Of a stretch of 64,000 bases of DNA, positions 33,061 through 44,813 are shown in pieces (the first letter of the stretch is position 1; the number at the start of each line of letters is the position of its first letter). The position numbers and the translations under genes were made by a program. The DNA is taken from the NCBI GenBank assembly GCA_029891385.1, contig CM057227.1, positions 59,769,567-59,833,566 on the forward strand, given 5' to 3'. The stretch is from Erythroxylum novogranatense. Its lineage: Eukaryota > Streptophyta > Magnoliopsida > Malpighiales > Erythroxylaceae. The notes beneath the pieces are model-generated. The model saw only the letters and a list, made by a program, of their open reading frames with translations, searched no databases and had not been told where the DNA came from.

Positions 33061-35116
33061 TTTGACAGCACCTCTCCTAAAATATCATCTAGCCAACTTC
33101 TTCTATTTCAATCCAAACTCCAATACCTGCACAAAACCACTTCAATCTCCACCATCCTCAATCTTCCAAGTCCATACTCATCCAACAATCCCATCAATTC
33201 ACTCAAAATGGCAGCCATACACTCCTAGCATTCTAATCATTTCGAAACACTAAGGCAACACATTTGAAAGCAATATATACAAGAATGCTTTACAACTCAA
33301 AAACTCAAAGTCACACAACTTCAAATTTACAATGTATATGCAAATCACATAACACATCCTTTATCATTCAAGAATGCAACAATCTTAGAAAAAATTAATA
33401 TATTCAAACACAATGGCTTTAACGATTATTTCAATTTTTATCAAATCATTTGAAATCAAAGAATGTAACAATTGAACCATTTGATTAAAAAGTCCGAAAC
33501 AATTGCAGCCATTTCCAATCATTCAAAAACAAAACCTAACAAAAACTTTTCAAATCATACCACTTCTTGATTTTTCGAAAACACAAACAATAAATTTGTT
33601 TTAAAACATTCCTACTCTAAATTTTCCGAAAACTTGAAATTAGCTTATAATTCAAATAATAAACATGTTACCCACCTCAAAACGATGCTTGAAACTTGCT
33701 TAAAGCCTCAATTCTCCATCCTTACGAAAATCCCCAAATTCATGACAAAACCCTAATTAGTCAACAACCAAAAATTTAATATCATAAATGGCATAATCTC
33801 CAAAATTAACTTTAGAAAACCTAAACCCATAACATTCTTAAACTATCTAATCCAAAAACTCATCAAAAATCTAAAGATCAAAAATGATTCTTACCTTCCC
33901 TCTTCATCAATTTCGGATTTTCTAGGCTTAGGATGAAGCTCTTGAGTTCCTCCACCTTTTTCTCTGTTAAACTATGTTCAAAAATCCTCTTACAAATCAA
34001 GAAAACGAAACCCTAAACATTTTTGTTTCTTCTTCTTCTCCCCTCTTCTCCACCGATTCACTCTTCTCCTCTCTTCCTTTTATTCCTTAAGACTATCGTG
34101 CTTCTCCTTTAAAACCAACGACAACCACTCTTCTTCTTCTTAATTGACTACAAAATGACCAAAAGACCCTTGCTTAATAGCCTTATATCATAGTAACTTA
34201 AGTGAACTTCCACATTTGACCTTCATTTAACCTTTAAAAACTGTCATCTTGCTTCCCAATTTTGAGCAGGTAACTGACATAATTTCGCAAAACATTCTTG
34301 TTTAAAAATGTTCCTCTATGTCTCATCTTTAAATGAAACCAAGAACGCTCAAATCTGTTTAGAAATGAAGGAGTTATAGGAAAAATACGTGTTCAGCTCT
34401 TACTAATCCGAGACTGAGCATTAACTCAAGTTCAATCCAGAAATTGACAATCTTAGGGATGAAATTGAATTTTGATCCCTACATATGATTTTTAGCCCAA
34501 TGTCTCAATTTTAGTTTTCTTCAAGAATCAACTCAATCAGAGCTCTACAGCTCCCGAATTTCTCAAAATTTTGAACCATGTTCAGAAAACTTTCCAACTT
34601 AAACACTTTAACCAATCCTCACTCTTTGATTCAATCAAATCTCTTTCCATTTAATCTCCTAAAAATCACAATTTCCCATGAAAATCAAATTAATTGTCTT
34701 AGGCATCCAACGCTTTGAAAATCGATTCAATCGGATGTCGGACGAAGGAATTATAAGCAAAAGATTGAACAAGGGTCGGAGTATAAGCAAAATTACAGTA
34801 CTTAAAAAACGTAAATGTAACTTAATTTTCCAAAAATCATAACTCTTGATTCCGAACTCCGAATTTTACAAATTTGATATGGAAAGATAAAAAGGAAGCT
34901 CTACAACTTCCATGAAGACCCCCACAACCAATTCCATCTCTAAAGGGGTCAAAAACCCAATCAAAGTTACTGCTCTTACTTGTCATTCCAAAACAGTAAC
35001 TGAAACTTCCAAAAATCATAACTCCACATTACATGGTCCAAAAATTGCATACTTTATATCAATGGAAAGATAAAAACATATTATAAAACTTTCATGATGA
35101 ACTTCAACACAAATTC

Positions 35117-37219
35117 TGTAAGTGGTAAGTCGACTTGTACCATGTGTAAGTCGACTTATGCTTGATCGGTACTAATAAGTCGCCTTGTTCATCAGTATAA
35201 GTCAACTTATGGATGTCCAGTACCGTTAGATTGTTAGAGTAGTGCCCTAAAGGCAATCCCCTTTAGCGCGTTTTGTTCATAGTCTTGTACAGACTTTATG
35301 AATAAATAAAGCAAGGCATATTTCATTTATTTGATATTCATTTTGTTAAGAATTGATGTTGATCTTTAATCAAATTAATGAAGTCCATGATATATGATAT
35401 AGCATGAAGGAAATTATGATGTGATCATACTATTGAGATTCCTATCATGTGCAATTATGTCAAGATTCTAAATTATCCTAGTCATAGGATTAACGAGACC
35501 GACATCGTTAATCCGGATAGACTAGCACATGTCATATTCCTTGATTGGATCAAGCAGTGGATCTCAGAAACTGTAAATATGAGATATTTAGAGTTGACAT
35601 GTGGATGCTTACTAGTGGTAGTAAGTACATTGGATGACCTGCCATGAGATCATCACATGGGTATTCTATTATAATGTCAGTGATAATCTCATCATAGCAA
35701 TGGTACAAGTATCCTTAGACTTGAGGTACTCAAGGATATCTTGGATACTGATTCTGTGCTTTGACTCCATTCCTTGTTGCCTTCTAGAAGTCGCTCATAG
35801 GGTGGTGCTTGGGTACAGTTTGAGGTATTCGAAGGTAATTGAGTAGCCAATAAAGGATTCACCACTTCTGGAATAGCAGAAGAGATACCCATGGCCTCTT
35901 GTCTGGATCATTACTTGGAAATCTCTGGCGTTGGAGTGATTATGTCATGAAGACCGCCTTCATGGACATTCACGAGAATGAGTCCGGACGAGACCCGATT
36001 TCACTGGGCTAGATAAAGTCTAGTGAGAGTTGACACATGGACCATACTCATAACCAAGTGGGGTATAGGATGGTGAAAGGACGAATTGCACGGTAATTGT
36101 CTATGGAAAGGTTCGTAATCTGGTTCCTAATGAGCTCAGGTTCATTAGTCAAACCAATTACTTTCCGGTCAATTGGGGGTCATGATGTGTTGCTAGACGC
36201 CGCTCATGACTTGCTTAGATTAAGTGTTAATCTAAGTGGCCAACATAACCGGGAACCTAATGGGTCACACGCATAAGAGTGGATCGAAAATATGTAAAAT
36301 AGTATTGGATAGTGATCCTATATTTGGAGAGCAATAGGATTAAATGGATCCCGATGAGATCGCAACATCGACATTGCTGAAAATCGTTTCCCGTGATTTT
36401 TTGCCAGCGGGGCCCGGCAGGTCGGTAGGACCGACCCCAGTGTGCCTGGACCACTTCAGTAACCCTATATATCAATTAATTAATTAGATTAATTAATTAA
36501 TATATGAGTGGACATATGTCATTAGATGAAGGGAGGAGATGAAGTTTGAAAAATCAAACTTCATCAATAATCAATTTAAGGCCACTCACGTGGCTTTCCT
36601 TTACCAAGCCATTAAGTGACCTTTTAATTAGAATAAAAGGCATAAAAGCCAGCCTTAAGAGTTAAGGAAGCTAGTGTGGTCGGTGGAGGAAAGCAAAAGG
36701 AGAAGATTAGTTTGAAAAAGTCAAAGTTACATCATTAACTTGACTTTTTAATGGCTAATGGCCCTCCCACGTGGGGCTCTCCCTTACCAAGCTTTTATAT
36801 GTTCTTTTAATTAGTTAAAACATATATAGAAGGCATGAGGAAGCTGCTGGAGTCGTAAGGTGAAGAGATGATGGCTGAAACTTACATGGAAGTTTAAAGA
36901 AAAATTGGATTTTTGAAGGCTTTCTTCACTCTCTTCTCATCTCCAAAGTGCTTCACCAAGGTTTAATCACTTGCTCTCCAAGGCTAAGGTGAGATCTAGC
37001 AGTCTTTTCTTTAGTCTAGCTATTCCCGGGTCAAAGGAGTTTGTCCCGGTTAGGTTTCCGACCTCTGCGTGGATACCGTTAGAGACGGTCTCCTTTGGCC
37101 GTTATGGTTTGACTGATTATACTTGCACATGGATCCTGGCTTAAGGGAACTTCCCAGAATAAAAAAGTTTTGTTTTCCGCACTGTGTCCATGTGATGGAC
37201 ACCCCGGGATTTTCCTACA
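35117..37219 (+). repeat. Copia-3 5' LTR
   Basis: 2,103 bp, starting TGTAAGTGGTAAGTCGAC and ending GATTTTCCTACA. The first 115 bp hold four AAGTCGACTT-like palindromes, two perfect (35127-35136 and 35148-35157), and are absent in front of the Copia-4 LTR. From 35232 it matches Copia-4 (TGTTAGAGTAGTGCC). An AT-rich inverted repeat (36470-36505) and two diverged copies of a stem-forming GAAGTTTGAAAAA..CAAACTTC-type block lie further on. Confidence 0.92.
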
Positions 37220-37220
37220 G

Positions 37221-37233
37221 TGGTATCAGAGCC
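37221..37233 (+). other. Copia-3 primer binding site
   Basis: TGGTATCAGAGCC lies one base after the 5' LTR and is complementary to initiator tRNA-Met. Confidence 0.9.
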
Positions 37234-38345
37234 ACTTGTGTTGTATAAACAGTTAAAATGATAACTAGGTCGGAGTTCCTTTGTGAATTGAGCTGTGTAG
37301 CATGCTGCCTATGTATATTTCGAAATCTGTACAGAGTTAGGGTTTTCAAAATTTTCTTGCATAGACCTGCTCATGAGATGTTGCTGAATGTGTCTATAAA
37401 AGGAAAAAATTTATCAATGTCATTTGATATGGTTTTGCTAATTTATTCCTAAAGTTTCGGATGCTGTCTTGTTGAACGTTTCTGAAACAGGTATACTTGT
37501 AAATTTGAGAATAAATTTTAGAAAAACAAATTTCAAATTGGTTTTCACCGACACGTCCCTAAGATGTTTGTGAATGTCTCTGTGGATGGAAAAATGTTTT
37601 CAAGGTGATTTACTATTTATTTCCGAATTTATTGTATGCTGCTGAGAATATTTGTGTTGAAAAACACAGATTCTGGATCGGCTAGATTGCTGAGGTTGAA
37701 TGAGTTTTTGTGGGAAATAAATTCTGGAAACATTCATGGAACATGTTAGGAACATGTTATAACCTCTGTAATTTTCTCAGAATTTATTGAAAGTTTTTCA
37801 ATGATTATTTCGAGCAAAAGGCAGAGCTTGGCAGTTTTGAGAAAGTTGCTGGGGCTGTTTTGTTTGGAATGATTGATTGTGTTATTTTCGGTTCCAATGC
37901 CTTGAATCATTTTTACTGTGATTAAAAATGTGTTATATTGATGTGGAATGCATGCCAAAATGAGATTCTTGAAATTGGGTTTCCAATAATTTTTGGATGT
38001 CGAATAGGTCACTTTAGCGTCTCGTTAGATTATTCCGTTATCTTGGTTATTTTGGCCGTCGCAATTTTTGTGACAAGTGCCGGAGTAATCTTGATAACGT
38101 GTAGCCTACCTAGAGATACTTAGCATGATAATTAGATGTTTTTAAAATTATGTGGAAATCTAGTGATTAATAGTGGATTAATCGGTTTCAAGTTTTTCTT
38201 ATATAGTTTGACTATATGGCATGCATGATTTAATGAAAATGTGTCATTACCACATTAATATAAAGGATTATATAATTTGTATATTGGTATTGTGAATTGA
38301 GAATGCTTGGATTGAGAATTAGCCGACTAGATAGCAATTTTCCTT

Positions 38346-38480
38346 GTGTAAGGCGACTTGTTCAGTCGGATAAGTCGACTTACATGTGCAAGAGTCGCAT
38401 AAGTCGACTTGTATATTGATACAAGGTGACTTGTACGTGTGCAGCAGCATAAGTCGACTTGCATTGGATAAGTTGACTTA
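38346..38480. repeat. AAGTCGACTT palindrome array in the Copia-3 leader
   Basis: Three perfect copies (38371-38380, 38401-38410 and 38451-38460) and degenerate ones near 38348, 38433 and 38470, spaced 20-50 bp. The equivalent Copia-4 array has six perfect copies. Confidence 0.85.
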
Positions 38481-38670
38481 TATCATGCCTTGGCAGGATG
38501 ATGGATGATTTCCGGTATAAATTCAATGTGATTGATGCCATGCCCTAAATTATTCCATATAGTCATGGTGACTATAATCCCATAGCTTGGATGAGACCTG
38601 AATTTGAAATCCCTCCTCGTAATATGAAAACTAACGCCTTCCATTAATATGGTAAGAACCAGAGTTCTTC

Positions 38671-39080
38671 TAGGGTTGGGTTGTTGAGCTAACCTCAAGC
38701 TCACTCTATACGAATATGTTCGAACCATGAAAATGAGATTTTCGGATTAATGGATCGGTTTTTCTAGAAGCGTTGATTTGTTGAGCTAACCTCAAGATCA
38801 ACGTGGACAGAGGCAAAGTTGGGTAGTGTACATCAGATGTACGCGCATCAAGTGTTGATAACCCAATGAATGTGCACACATCAACCGTTGATAGCACTGA
38901 TCGATAGTTGTGTCTAAGATGTAATTGGTATGTCTGATACCTCCTGAGACATAAGGTGGCTTGTTGAGCTAACCTCAAGGTCATTCTTAATGTCGTTTAT
39001 CGATGATGCAATTGGTATGACTGATACCTACCGATTGACCTAAGAAGTGGCTTGTTGGGCAAACCCAAGGTCATTCTTAG
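38671..39080 (+). ncRNA. Four tandem covarying hairpins in the Copia-3 leader
   Basis: Hairpins at 38671-38708, 38771-38803, 38952-38989 and 39040-39080 share an inner stem TTGAG/CTCAA (or TTGGG/CCCAA in the fourth) next to a 2-nt TG bulge on the 5' side. Each has its own outer stem, for example CGTTGAT/ATCAACG in the second. GGTAT/ATACC hairpins sit before the third and fourth (38927-38941 and 39014-39028). They belong to the element RNA and are not a separate gene. Function unknown; packaging, dimerisation or translation control are possible. Confidence 0.7.
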
Positions 39081-39259
39081 CAATGTCGGAAATCGACCCA
39101 CTAGGACATTTTGTCACTTTGTTTCTTGGATTCGTAATGAGGGTTATGGATTCTATGAAACTAGTGGGAGCTATATGTATGTCATTCAAGTCCTTATGAT
39201 CATACATTTAAGTCTATTATAACATTCTTTATCTCTCTCTATGGTTAGGTTGATTGAAG

Positions 39260-39538
39260 ATGTCTTCCAGTGTGAACTTGCGCTCACTAATTGACTCGAA
39301 CAAATTACTTGAACCTAATTTTTTTGATTGGCTGAGAAATCTGAGAAATGTTCTCAGATCTAAGGAACTGGGCTATATCCTTGATGTTCCACTTCCTGAT
39401 ACACTTGCTGTTGATGTTTCTGATAGCGATCAGAAAGTAGGAAGTACAGCCAAAAGAAAACCAAAGGTCTTGCCCCAAAAGGAACTCGCTTCCTTGTGGC
39501 AAGACCGCCACCGAGGCAAAACCGTAAAGTCCATCTGA
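39260..39538 (+). pseudogene. gag: Copia-3 gag N-terminus, internally deleted
   Basis: ATG at 39260 in the same context as in Copia-4 (63739). Opens with MSSSVNLRSLIDSNKL, then FFDWLRNLRNVLRSKELGY, a standard Copia gag N-terminus. After about residue 58 (DQK) the sequence departs from Copia-4 and soon reaches a stop; most of gag, including the zinc knuckle, has been deleted before the protease remnant near 39625. The element cannot make a particle protein. Confidence 0.85.
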
Positions 39539-39798
39539 GTCCTCAAGCGTAAGAAGGCATCGATGCCTCGACTTCTTCGAGATATGTTTGTCATTGAGGT
39601 TATCTGCTTTACGATCACAACATATGGGTATTAGATACTGGTTGTGGCTCACATATGTAATGATATGTAGGGCCTCGGGGACGATGGCGACTCATTAAGG
39701 AGACCTGGACCTACGTGTTGGAAATGGAGCAAAGTTCTGCATTAGCCGTAGGGACTTATGTTTGACACTCCCAGTGGGCTTGTACTCAAATTGGATGA
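39539..39798 (+). pseudogene. Copia-3 protease remnant
   Basis: WVLDTGCGSHIC at about 39625-39660 is the aspartic protease active-site block of Copia pol. It is surrounded by shifts and stops, and the frame is not continuous with gag or integrase. Confidence 0.7.
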
Positions 39799-40707
39799 TT
39801 GTTATTTTGTACTGTTTTAACAAAGAACATATTATACATTTCTTGTTTAAATAGATTTGGTTTCCATGTAAATTTTGGAAGCAATGGTTGTTCTATTAGT
39901 TTAAATGGAATGCTCTATGGTACGGGTACATTATGCAACGGTATTTACATATTAGATATGTCACATCCAATTATGAATGTCAATGACAAGAAAAGACATA
40001 AAAGAGATAATTTAAAATCAACTTACTTATGGCATTGTCGCCTTGGCCATATAAATGAGAGACGCATCACTAAGCTCCATAAAAGTGGGAGTTTAGGGTC
40101 ATTTGATTATGAATCATATGACACATGTGAATCTTGTCTGTTAGGCAAGATGACTAAGTTACCTTTTAAGGGAAAGGGTGAACGAGCGACTGGATTATTA
40201 GACCTAATACATTCAGATGTATGTGGTTCGATGTCCATCCATGCCAGAAGTGATGATCGTTACTTCATTACCTTTATCGATGATTATTCTCGATATGGGT
40301 ACTTGTATCTGATGAGATACAAATCTGAATCGTTTGAAAAGTTCAAACAATTCAGAAATGAAGTAGAAAACCAACTTGGGAAAGGTATCAAGACATTACG
40401 ATCAGATCGTGGTGGTGAATACTTAGACCAAGAGTTTTTGGATTATCTCAGAGATAATGGGATTTTATCTCAGTGGACTCCACCTTACACACTACAGCAC
40501 AATGGTATGACAGAAAGGAGAAATCAAACCTTGTTGGACATGGTACGATCGATGATGGGCTTTGCACAGTTACCAAAATCCTTTTGGGGGTATGCGCTTG
40601 AGACAGCTGTTTACTTGTTAAACAGAGTTCCATCAAAGACAGTTGATGTTACTCCATATGAGATGTGGACTAACAAGAAACCTTATCTTTCTTATTTGAA
40701 AGTTTAG
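39799..40707 (+). CDS. Copia-3 integrase (zinc region and core)
   Basis: 302 open codons. The zinc region reads WHCRLGHINERRI, then CESCLLGK (HHCC type). The core has LIHSDVCGSM, FITFIDDYSRYGYLYLM, LRSDRGGEYL and GMTERRNQTLLDMV, which provide the D,D,E triad. The end at 40707 is TAG in place of the TGG of the VWGCPAYV block; the same frame continues beyond it. The first methionine is not a native start. This is the longest intact integrase in the window. Confidence 0.9.
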   Translation: MLFCTVLTKNILYISCLNRFGFHVNFGSNGCSISLNGMLYGTGTLCNGIYILDMSHPIMNVNDKKRHKRDNLKSTYLWHCRLGHINERRITKLHKSGSLGSFDYESYDTCESCLLGKMTKLPFKGKGERATGLLDLIHSDVCGSMSIHARSDDRYFITFIDDYSRYGYLYLMRYKSESFEKFKQFRNEVENQLGKGIKTLRSDRGGEYLDQEFLDYLRDNGILSQWTPPYTLQHNGMTERRNQTLLDMVRSMMGFAQLPKSFWGYALETAVYLLNRVPSKTVDVTPYEMWTNKKPYLSYLKV

Positions 40708-40833
40708 GGTTGTCCTGCTTATGTGAAGCGGACAATGTCAGATAAGCTTGAAGCAAAGTCTGACAAATGTCTGTTCGTAGGATATCCTAAAGAAACAAGA
40801 GGATATCAATTCTACCTGGCTGAGGAATAAAAG

Positions 40834-41337
40834 GTGTTTGTTTCAAGGCATGTTGTCTTCTTAGAGAAAGAGTTTCTTTTACAAGAGGACAGTAGGAGCA
40901 AAATTGAGCTTGAAGAAGTTCAAGATGCTCGGACAGACGCAAATCAACTGCCTGAACCTGAAACTATAACTCATACAGATGAGGTAACAGTTCAACCTTC
41001 TACTACACACGAAATTCGTAGGTCAAGTAGGATACGCTCTGTTCCCGAGAGATATGGATTTCTCGTGAGTGAACAGAATGACGTATTGCTCATAGAGGAT
41101 GATGAGCCTACTACCTATGAAGAGGTTCTGAAGAGTTCAGAGTCTGAGAAATGGCTTCGTGCCATGAAATCTGAAATGGATTCCATGTACGAAAACCAAG
41201 TATGGACTTTGGTTGATGCACCCGAAGGAATCAAACCCATAGGGTACAAATGGGTTTTCAAGAAGAAAACCGACATGGATGGTAATGTGATTACCTATAA
41301 AGCAAGGCTTGTGGCCAAAGGCTTTCGTCAAAGATAA
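40834..41337 (+). CDS. Copia-3 integrase tail, linker and RT start
   Basis: 167 codons, same frame as the integrase segment but after stops at 40707 and about 40830 (the latter CAA-to-TAA). Contains VSRHVVFLEKEF, an acidic linker, the RRSSRIRSVPERYGFLV hinge, then the RT start VWTLVDAPEGIKPIGYKW and ARLVAKGFRQR. It ends at TAA where GVDYDETFSPV continues in frame. Confidence 0.87.
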   Translation: MFVSRHVVFLEKEFLLQEDSRSKIELEEVQDARTDANQLPEPETITHTDEVTVQPSTTHEIRRSSRIRSVPERYGFLVSEQNDVLLIEDDEPTTYEEVLKSSESEKWLRAMKSEMDSMYENQVWTLVDAPEGIKPIGYKWVFKKKTDMDGNVITYKARLVAKGFRQR

Positions 41338-41562
41338 GGAGTTGACTATGACGAGACCTTCAGTCCAGTAGCAATGCTTAAATCCATTAGGATACTCCTA
41401 GCCATTGCCGCTCATTATGATTATGAGATATGGCAAATGGATGTGAAGACAGCTTTCCTGAATGGAAATCTGACTGAGGATGTGTATATGACACAACCTG
41501 AGGGCTTCATTTCCTATGATGGCGAAAAGGTATGCAAGCTTCAGAAACAATTTATGGATTGA
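41338..41562 (+). CDS. Copia-3 reverse transcriptase, middle part
   Basis: Continues from the stop at 41335-41337: GVDYDETFSPVAMLKSIRI, YEIWQMDVKTAFLNG with a catalytic aspartate, YMTQPEGF, then loss of frame at about 41550 (the expected IYGLKQAS continues in another frame). The break is a one-base change in length. Confidence 0.85.
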   Translation, partial: GVDYDETFSPVAMLKSIRILLAIAAHYDYEIWQMDVKTAFLNGNLTEDVYMTQPEGFISYDGEKVCKLQKQFMD

Positions 41563-42101
41563 AGCAAGCATCCAGGAGTTGGAATATCCGTTTCGATGAG
41601 ACAATCAAAGAGTTTGGTTTCTCACAAAATCCGGATGAACATTGTGTGTATAAGAAGGTTAATGGAATTGCAATCGTATTCCTTGTATTATATGTAGATG
41701 ACATATTGTTACTAGGAAACGATGTCTCGATGTTGCAATCAGTAAAAATTTGGTTGTCCAAACAATTTGCCATGAAAGACCTTGGAGAAGCAATTTACAT
41801 CCTTGGGATAAAGATTTATAGAGATAGATCGAAGAGGTTGCTTGGTCTTTCACAGTCAACGTACATAGACAAGATGCTAAAGAGGTTTAGCATGGAGCAA
41901 TCCAAGAGAGGGTATCTTCCCATTTCTCATAGGATAACACTCTCGAAGTCTATGTGTCCTAAGACACAGGATGAGAGGATGCGCATGAATATGATCCCGT
42001 ATGCATCTGCAGTAGGATCTATCATGTATGCTATGCTATGTACGAGACCCGATGTGTCATTTGCTCTAAGTGTTACGGCGGATACCAATCGGATCTGGTG
42101 A
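41550..42101 (+). CDS. Copia-3 reverse transcriptase, YVDD half
   Basis: Frame running from the IYGLKQASRSWNIRFDE block through LVLYVDDILLLGNDV (catalytic aspartates), MKDLGEAIYILGIKIYRDR, SQSTYIDKMLKRFSM, and PYASAVGSIMYAMLCTRPD. The end near 42080-42101 is off-frame, as RNase H continues in another frame. Confidence 0.87.
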   Translation: MYGLKQASRSWNIRFDETIKEFGFSQNPDEHCVYKKVNGIAIVFLVLYVDDILLLGNDVSMLQSVKIWLSKQFAMKDLGEAIYILGIKIYRDRSKRLLGLSQSTYIDKMLKRFSMEQSKRGYLPISHRITLSKSMCPKTQDERMRMNMIPYASAVGSIMYAMLCTRPDVSFALSVTADTNRIW

Positions 42102-42597
42102 AGGTCATCGGGTGGTGTCGAAGAATATCCTAAAGTACTTGCGAAGAACTAAGGATGCTTTCTTGATATATGGAGATGGAAATCTCCAAGTGAGCGGGCA
42201 TACAGATGCCAGTTTTCAATCTGATAAGGACGACTCCAAGTCCCAATTAGGTTACGTTTTCACACTGAATGGCGGAGCGGTCAGTTGGAAGAATTCCAAA
42301 CAAGAGACGACGGCTGATTCAACGACCGAGGCAGAGTACATTGCAGCATCAGATGCAGCAAAGGAAGCAGTTTGGATCAAGAAGTTCATTACTGAACTTG
42401 GTGTAGTTCCCAGCTATGATGGGCCCATACAGTTGTATTGTCACAACAATGGAGCTATTGCGCAGGCGAAAGAACCAAGGTCACATCAACGATCCAAACA
42501 CGTACTCCACCGATACCATCTGATTCGGGAGATCATTGCTCGAGGTGATGTCCTGATAGAGAGAATTCCCGAGAGCGTAATATTGCTGATCCGTTGA
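42070..42597 (+). CDS. Copia-3 RNase H
   Basis: About 170 codons: NILKYLRRTKDAFLIYG, the GHTDASFQSDKDDSKSQLG block, ADSTTEAEYIAASDAAKEA and HRYHLIREIIARGDV. The final part is shifted so that the usual NIADPLTKPL tail reads in another frame (42580-42640). The polypurine tract follows at 42678-42689. Confidence 0.87.
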   Translation: MLRRIPIGSGEGHRVVSKNILKYLRRTKDAFLIYGDGNLQVSGHTDASFQSDKDDSKSQLGYVFTLNGGAVSWKNSKQETTADSTTEAEYIAASDAAKEAVWIKKFITELGVVPSYDGPIQLYCHNNGAIAQAKEPRSHQRSKHVLHRYHLIREIIARGDVLIERIPESVILLIR

Positions 42598-42689
42598 CAA
42601 AGCCATTGTCGCAGAAGAATTTTGATTCTCATGTACTCGCTTATAGTATTAGATACCAAGGCGATTGGCTTTAGGTCAAGTGGGAGATT

Positions 42690-44813
42690 TGTAAGTGGTA
42701 AGTCGACTTGTACCATGTGTAAGTCGACTTATGCTTGATCGGTACTAATAAGTCGCCTTGTTCATCAGTGTAAGTCGACTTATGGATGTCCAGTACCGTT
42801 AGATTGTTAGAGTAGTGCCCTAAAGGCAATCCCCTTTAGCGCGTTTTGTTCATATTCTTGTACAGACTTTATGAATAAATAAAGAAAGGCATATTTCATT
42901 TATTTGATATTCATTTTGTTATGAATTGATGTTGATCTTTAATCAAATTAATGAAGTCCATGATATATGACATAGCATGAAGGAAATTATGATGTGATCA
43001 TACTATTGAGATTCCAATCATGTGCAATTATGTCAGTATCTAAATTATCCCTAGTTATAGGATTAACGAGACTGGACATCGTTAATCCGGATAGACTAGC
43101 ACACGTCATATTCCTTGATTGGATCAAGCAGTGGATCTCAGAAACTGTAAATATGAGATATTTAGAGTTGACATGTGGATGCTTACTAGTGGTAGTAAGT
43201 ACATTGGATGACCTGCCATGAGATCATCACATGGGTATTCTATTATAATGTCAGTGATAATCTCATCATAGCAATGGTGCAAGTATCCTTAAACTTAAGG
43301 TACTCAAGGATATCTTGAATCTTGATTACGTGCTTTGACTCCATTCCTTGTTGCCTTCTGAAGTCGCTCATAGGGTGGTGCTTGGGTACGATTTGAGGTA
43401 TTCAAGGTAATTGAGTAGCCAATAAAGGATTCACCACTTCTGGAATAGCAGAAGAGATACCCATGGCCTCTTGTCTGGATCATTACTTGGAAATCTCTGG
43501 CGCCGGAGTGATTATGTCATGAAGACTGTCTTCATGGACATTCACAGTAATGAGTCCGGACGAGACCCGATTTCACTTGGGCTACATAAAGTCTAGTGAG
43601 AGTTGACATATGGACCATACTCATAACCAAGTGGGGTATAGGATGGTGAAATGACGAATTGCACGGTAATTGTCTATGGAAAGGTTCGTAATCTGGTTCC
43701 TAATGAGCTCGGGTTCATTAGTCAAACCAATTACTTTCCGGTCAATTAGGGGTCATGATGTGTTGCTAGACGCCGCTCATGACTTGCTTAGATTAAGTGT
43801 TAATCTAAGTGGCCAACATAACCGGGAACCTAATGGGTCACACGCATAAGAGTGGATCGGAAATCTATAAAATAGTATTAGATAGTGATCCAATATTTGG
43901 AGAGCAATAGGATTAAATAGATCCCGATGAGATTGGGATATGTCCCGATGAGATCGCGACATCGACATTGTTAAAAATCGTTTCTGGTGATTTTTCGCTG
44001 GCAGGGCCCGGCAGGCCGGTAGGACCGACCCCAATGTGCCTGGACCACTCCAGCAACCCTATATATCAATTAATTAATTAGATTAATTAATTAATATATG
44101 AGTGGACATATGTCATTAGATGAAGGGAGGAGATGAAGTTTGAAAAGTCAAACTTCATCAATAATCAATTTAAGGCCACTCACGTGGCTTTCCTTTACCA
44201 AGCCATTAAGTGACCTTTTAATTAGAATAAAAGGCATAAAAGCCAGCCTTAAGAGTTAAGGAAGCTAGTGTGGTCGGTGGAGGAAAGCAAAAGGAGAAGA
44301 TTAGTTTGAAAAAGTCAAAGTTACATCATTAACTTGACTTTTTAATGGCTAATGGCCCTCCCACGTGGGGCTCTCCCTTACCAAGATTTTATATGTTCTT
44401 TTAATTAGTTAAAACATATATAGAAGGCATGAGAAAGCTGCTGGAGTCGTAAGGTGAAGAGATGATGACCGAAACTTACATGGAAGTTTAAAGAAAAATT
44501 GGATTTTTGAAGGCTTTCTTCACTCTCTTCTCATCTCCAAAGTGCTTCACCAAGGTTTAATCCCTTGCTCTCCAAGGATAAGGTGAGATCTAGCAGTCTT
44601 TTCTTTAGTCTAGCTATTCCCGGGTCAAAGGGGTTTGTCCAGGTTAGGTTTTCGACCTCTGCGTGGATACCGTTAGAGACGGTCTCCTTTGGCCGTTATG
44701 GTTTGACTGATTATACTTACACATGGATCCTGGCTTAAGGGAACTTCCCGGAACAAAAAAGTTTTGTTTTCCGCACTGTGTCCATGTGATGGACACCCCG
44801 GGATTTTCCTACA
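42690..44813 (+). repeat. Copia-3 3' LTR
   Basis: 2,124 bp, same ends as the 5' LTR and preceded by AAGTGGGAGATT. Its position directly after the tract shows that the extra 115 bp with AAGTCGACTT repeats are truly part of this LTR. Differences from the 5' LTR are scattered substitutions and small indels. Confidence 0.92.

Larger units (their letters stand above)
37234..39259 (+). other. Copia-3 untranslated leader (2.0 kb)
   Basis: Long non-coding leader between primer site and gag. Order: AT-rich segment, AAGTCGACTT array (38348-38480), then a set of hairpins (38671-39080) up to the gag start. Frames in it are short and unconserved against Copia-4, whereas the stem pairings are conserved. 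Confidence 0.75.
35117..44813 (+). mobile_element. Copia-3: Ty1/Copia element nested in the Gypsy-B LTR
   Basis: 9,697 bp with LTRs 35117-37219 and 42690-44813, primer site 37221-37233, a 2-kb structured leader, broken gag-pol 39260-42597, and tract 42678-42689. Perfect duplication AATTC (35112-35116 and 44814-44818). It is a different family from Copia-1 and Copia-2 and the same family as Copia-4, although its LTR begins 115 bp further out. Most of gag is deleted. Confidence 0.93.

Noticed and set aside
38671..39080. Leader hairpins as tRNA or snoRNA genes
   Set aside because: No cloverleaf, no A/B box pattern and no C/D or H/ACA boxes; repeats lie in the element's own transcript.
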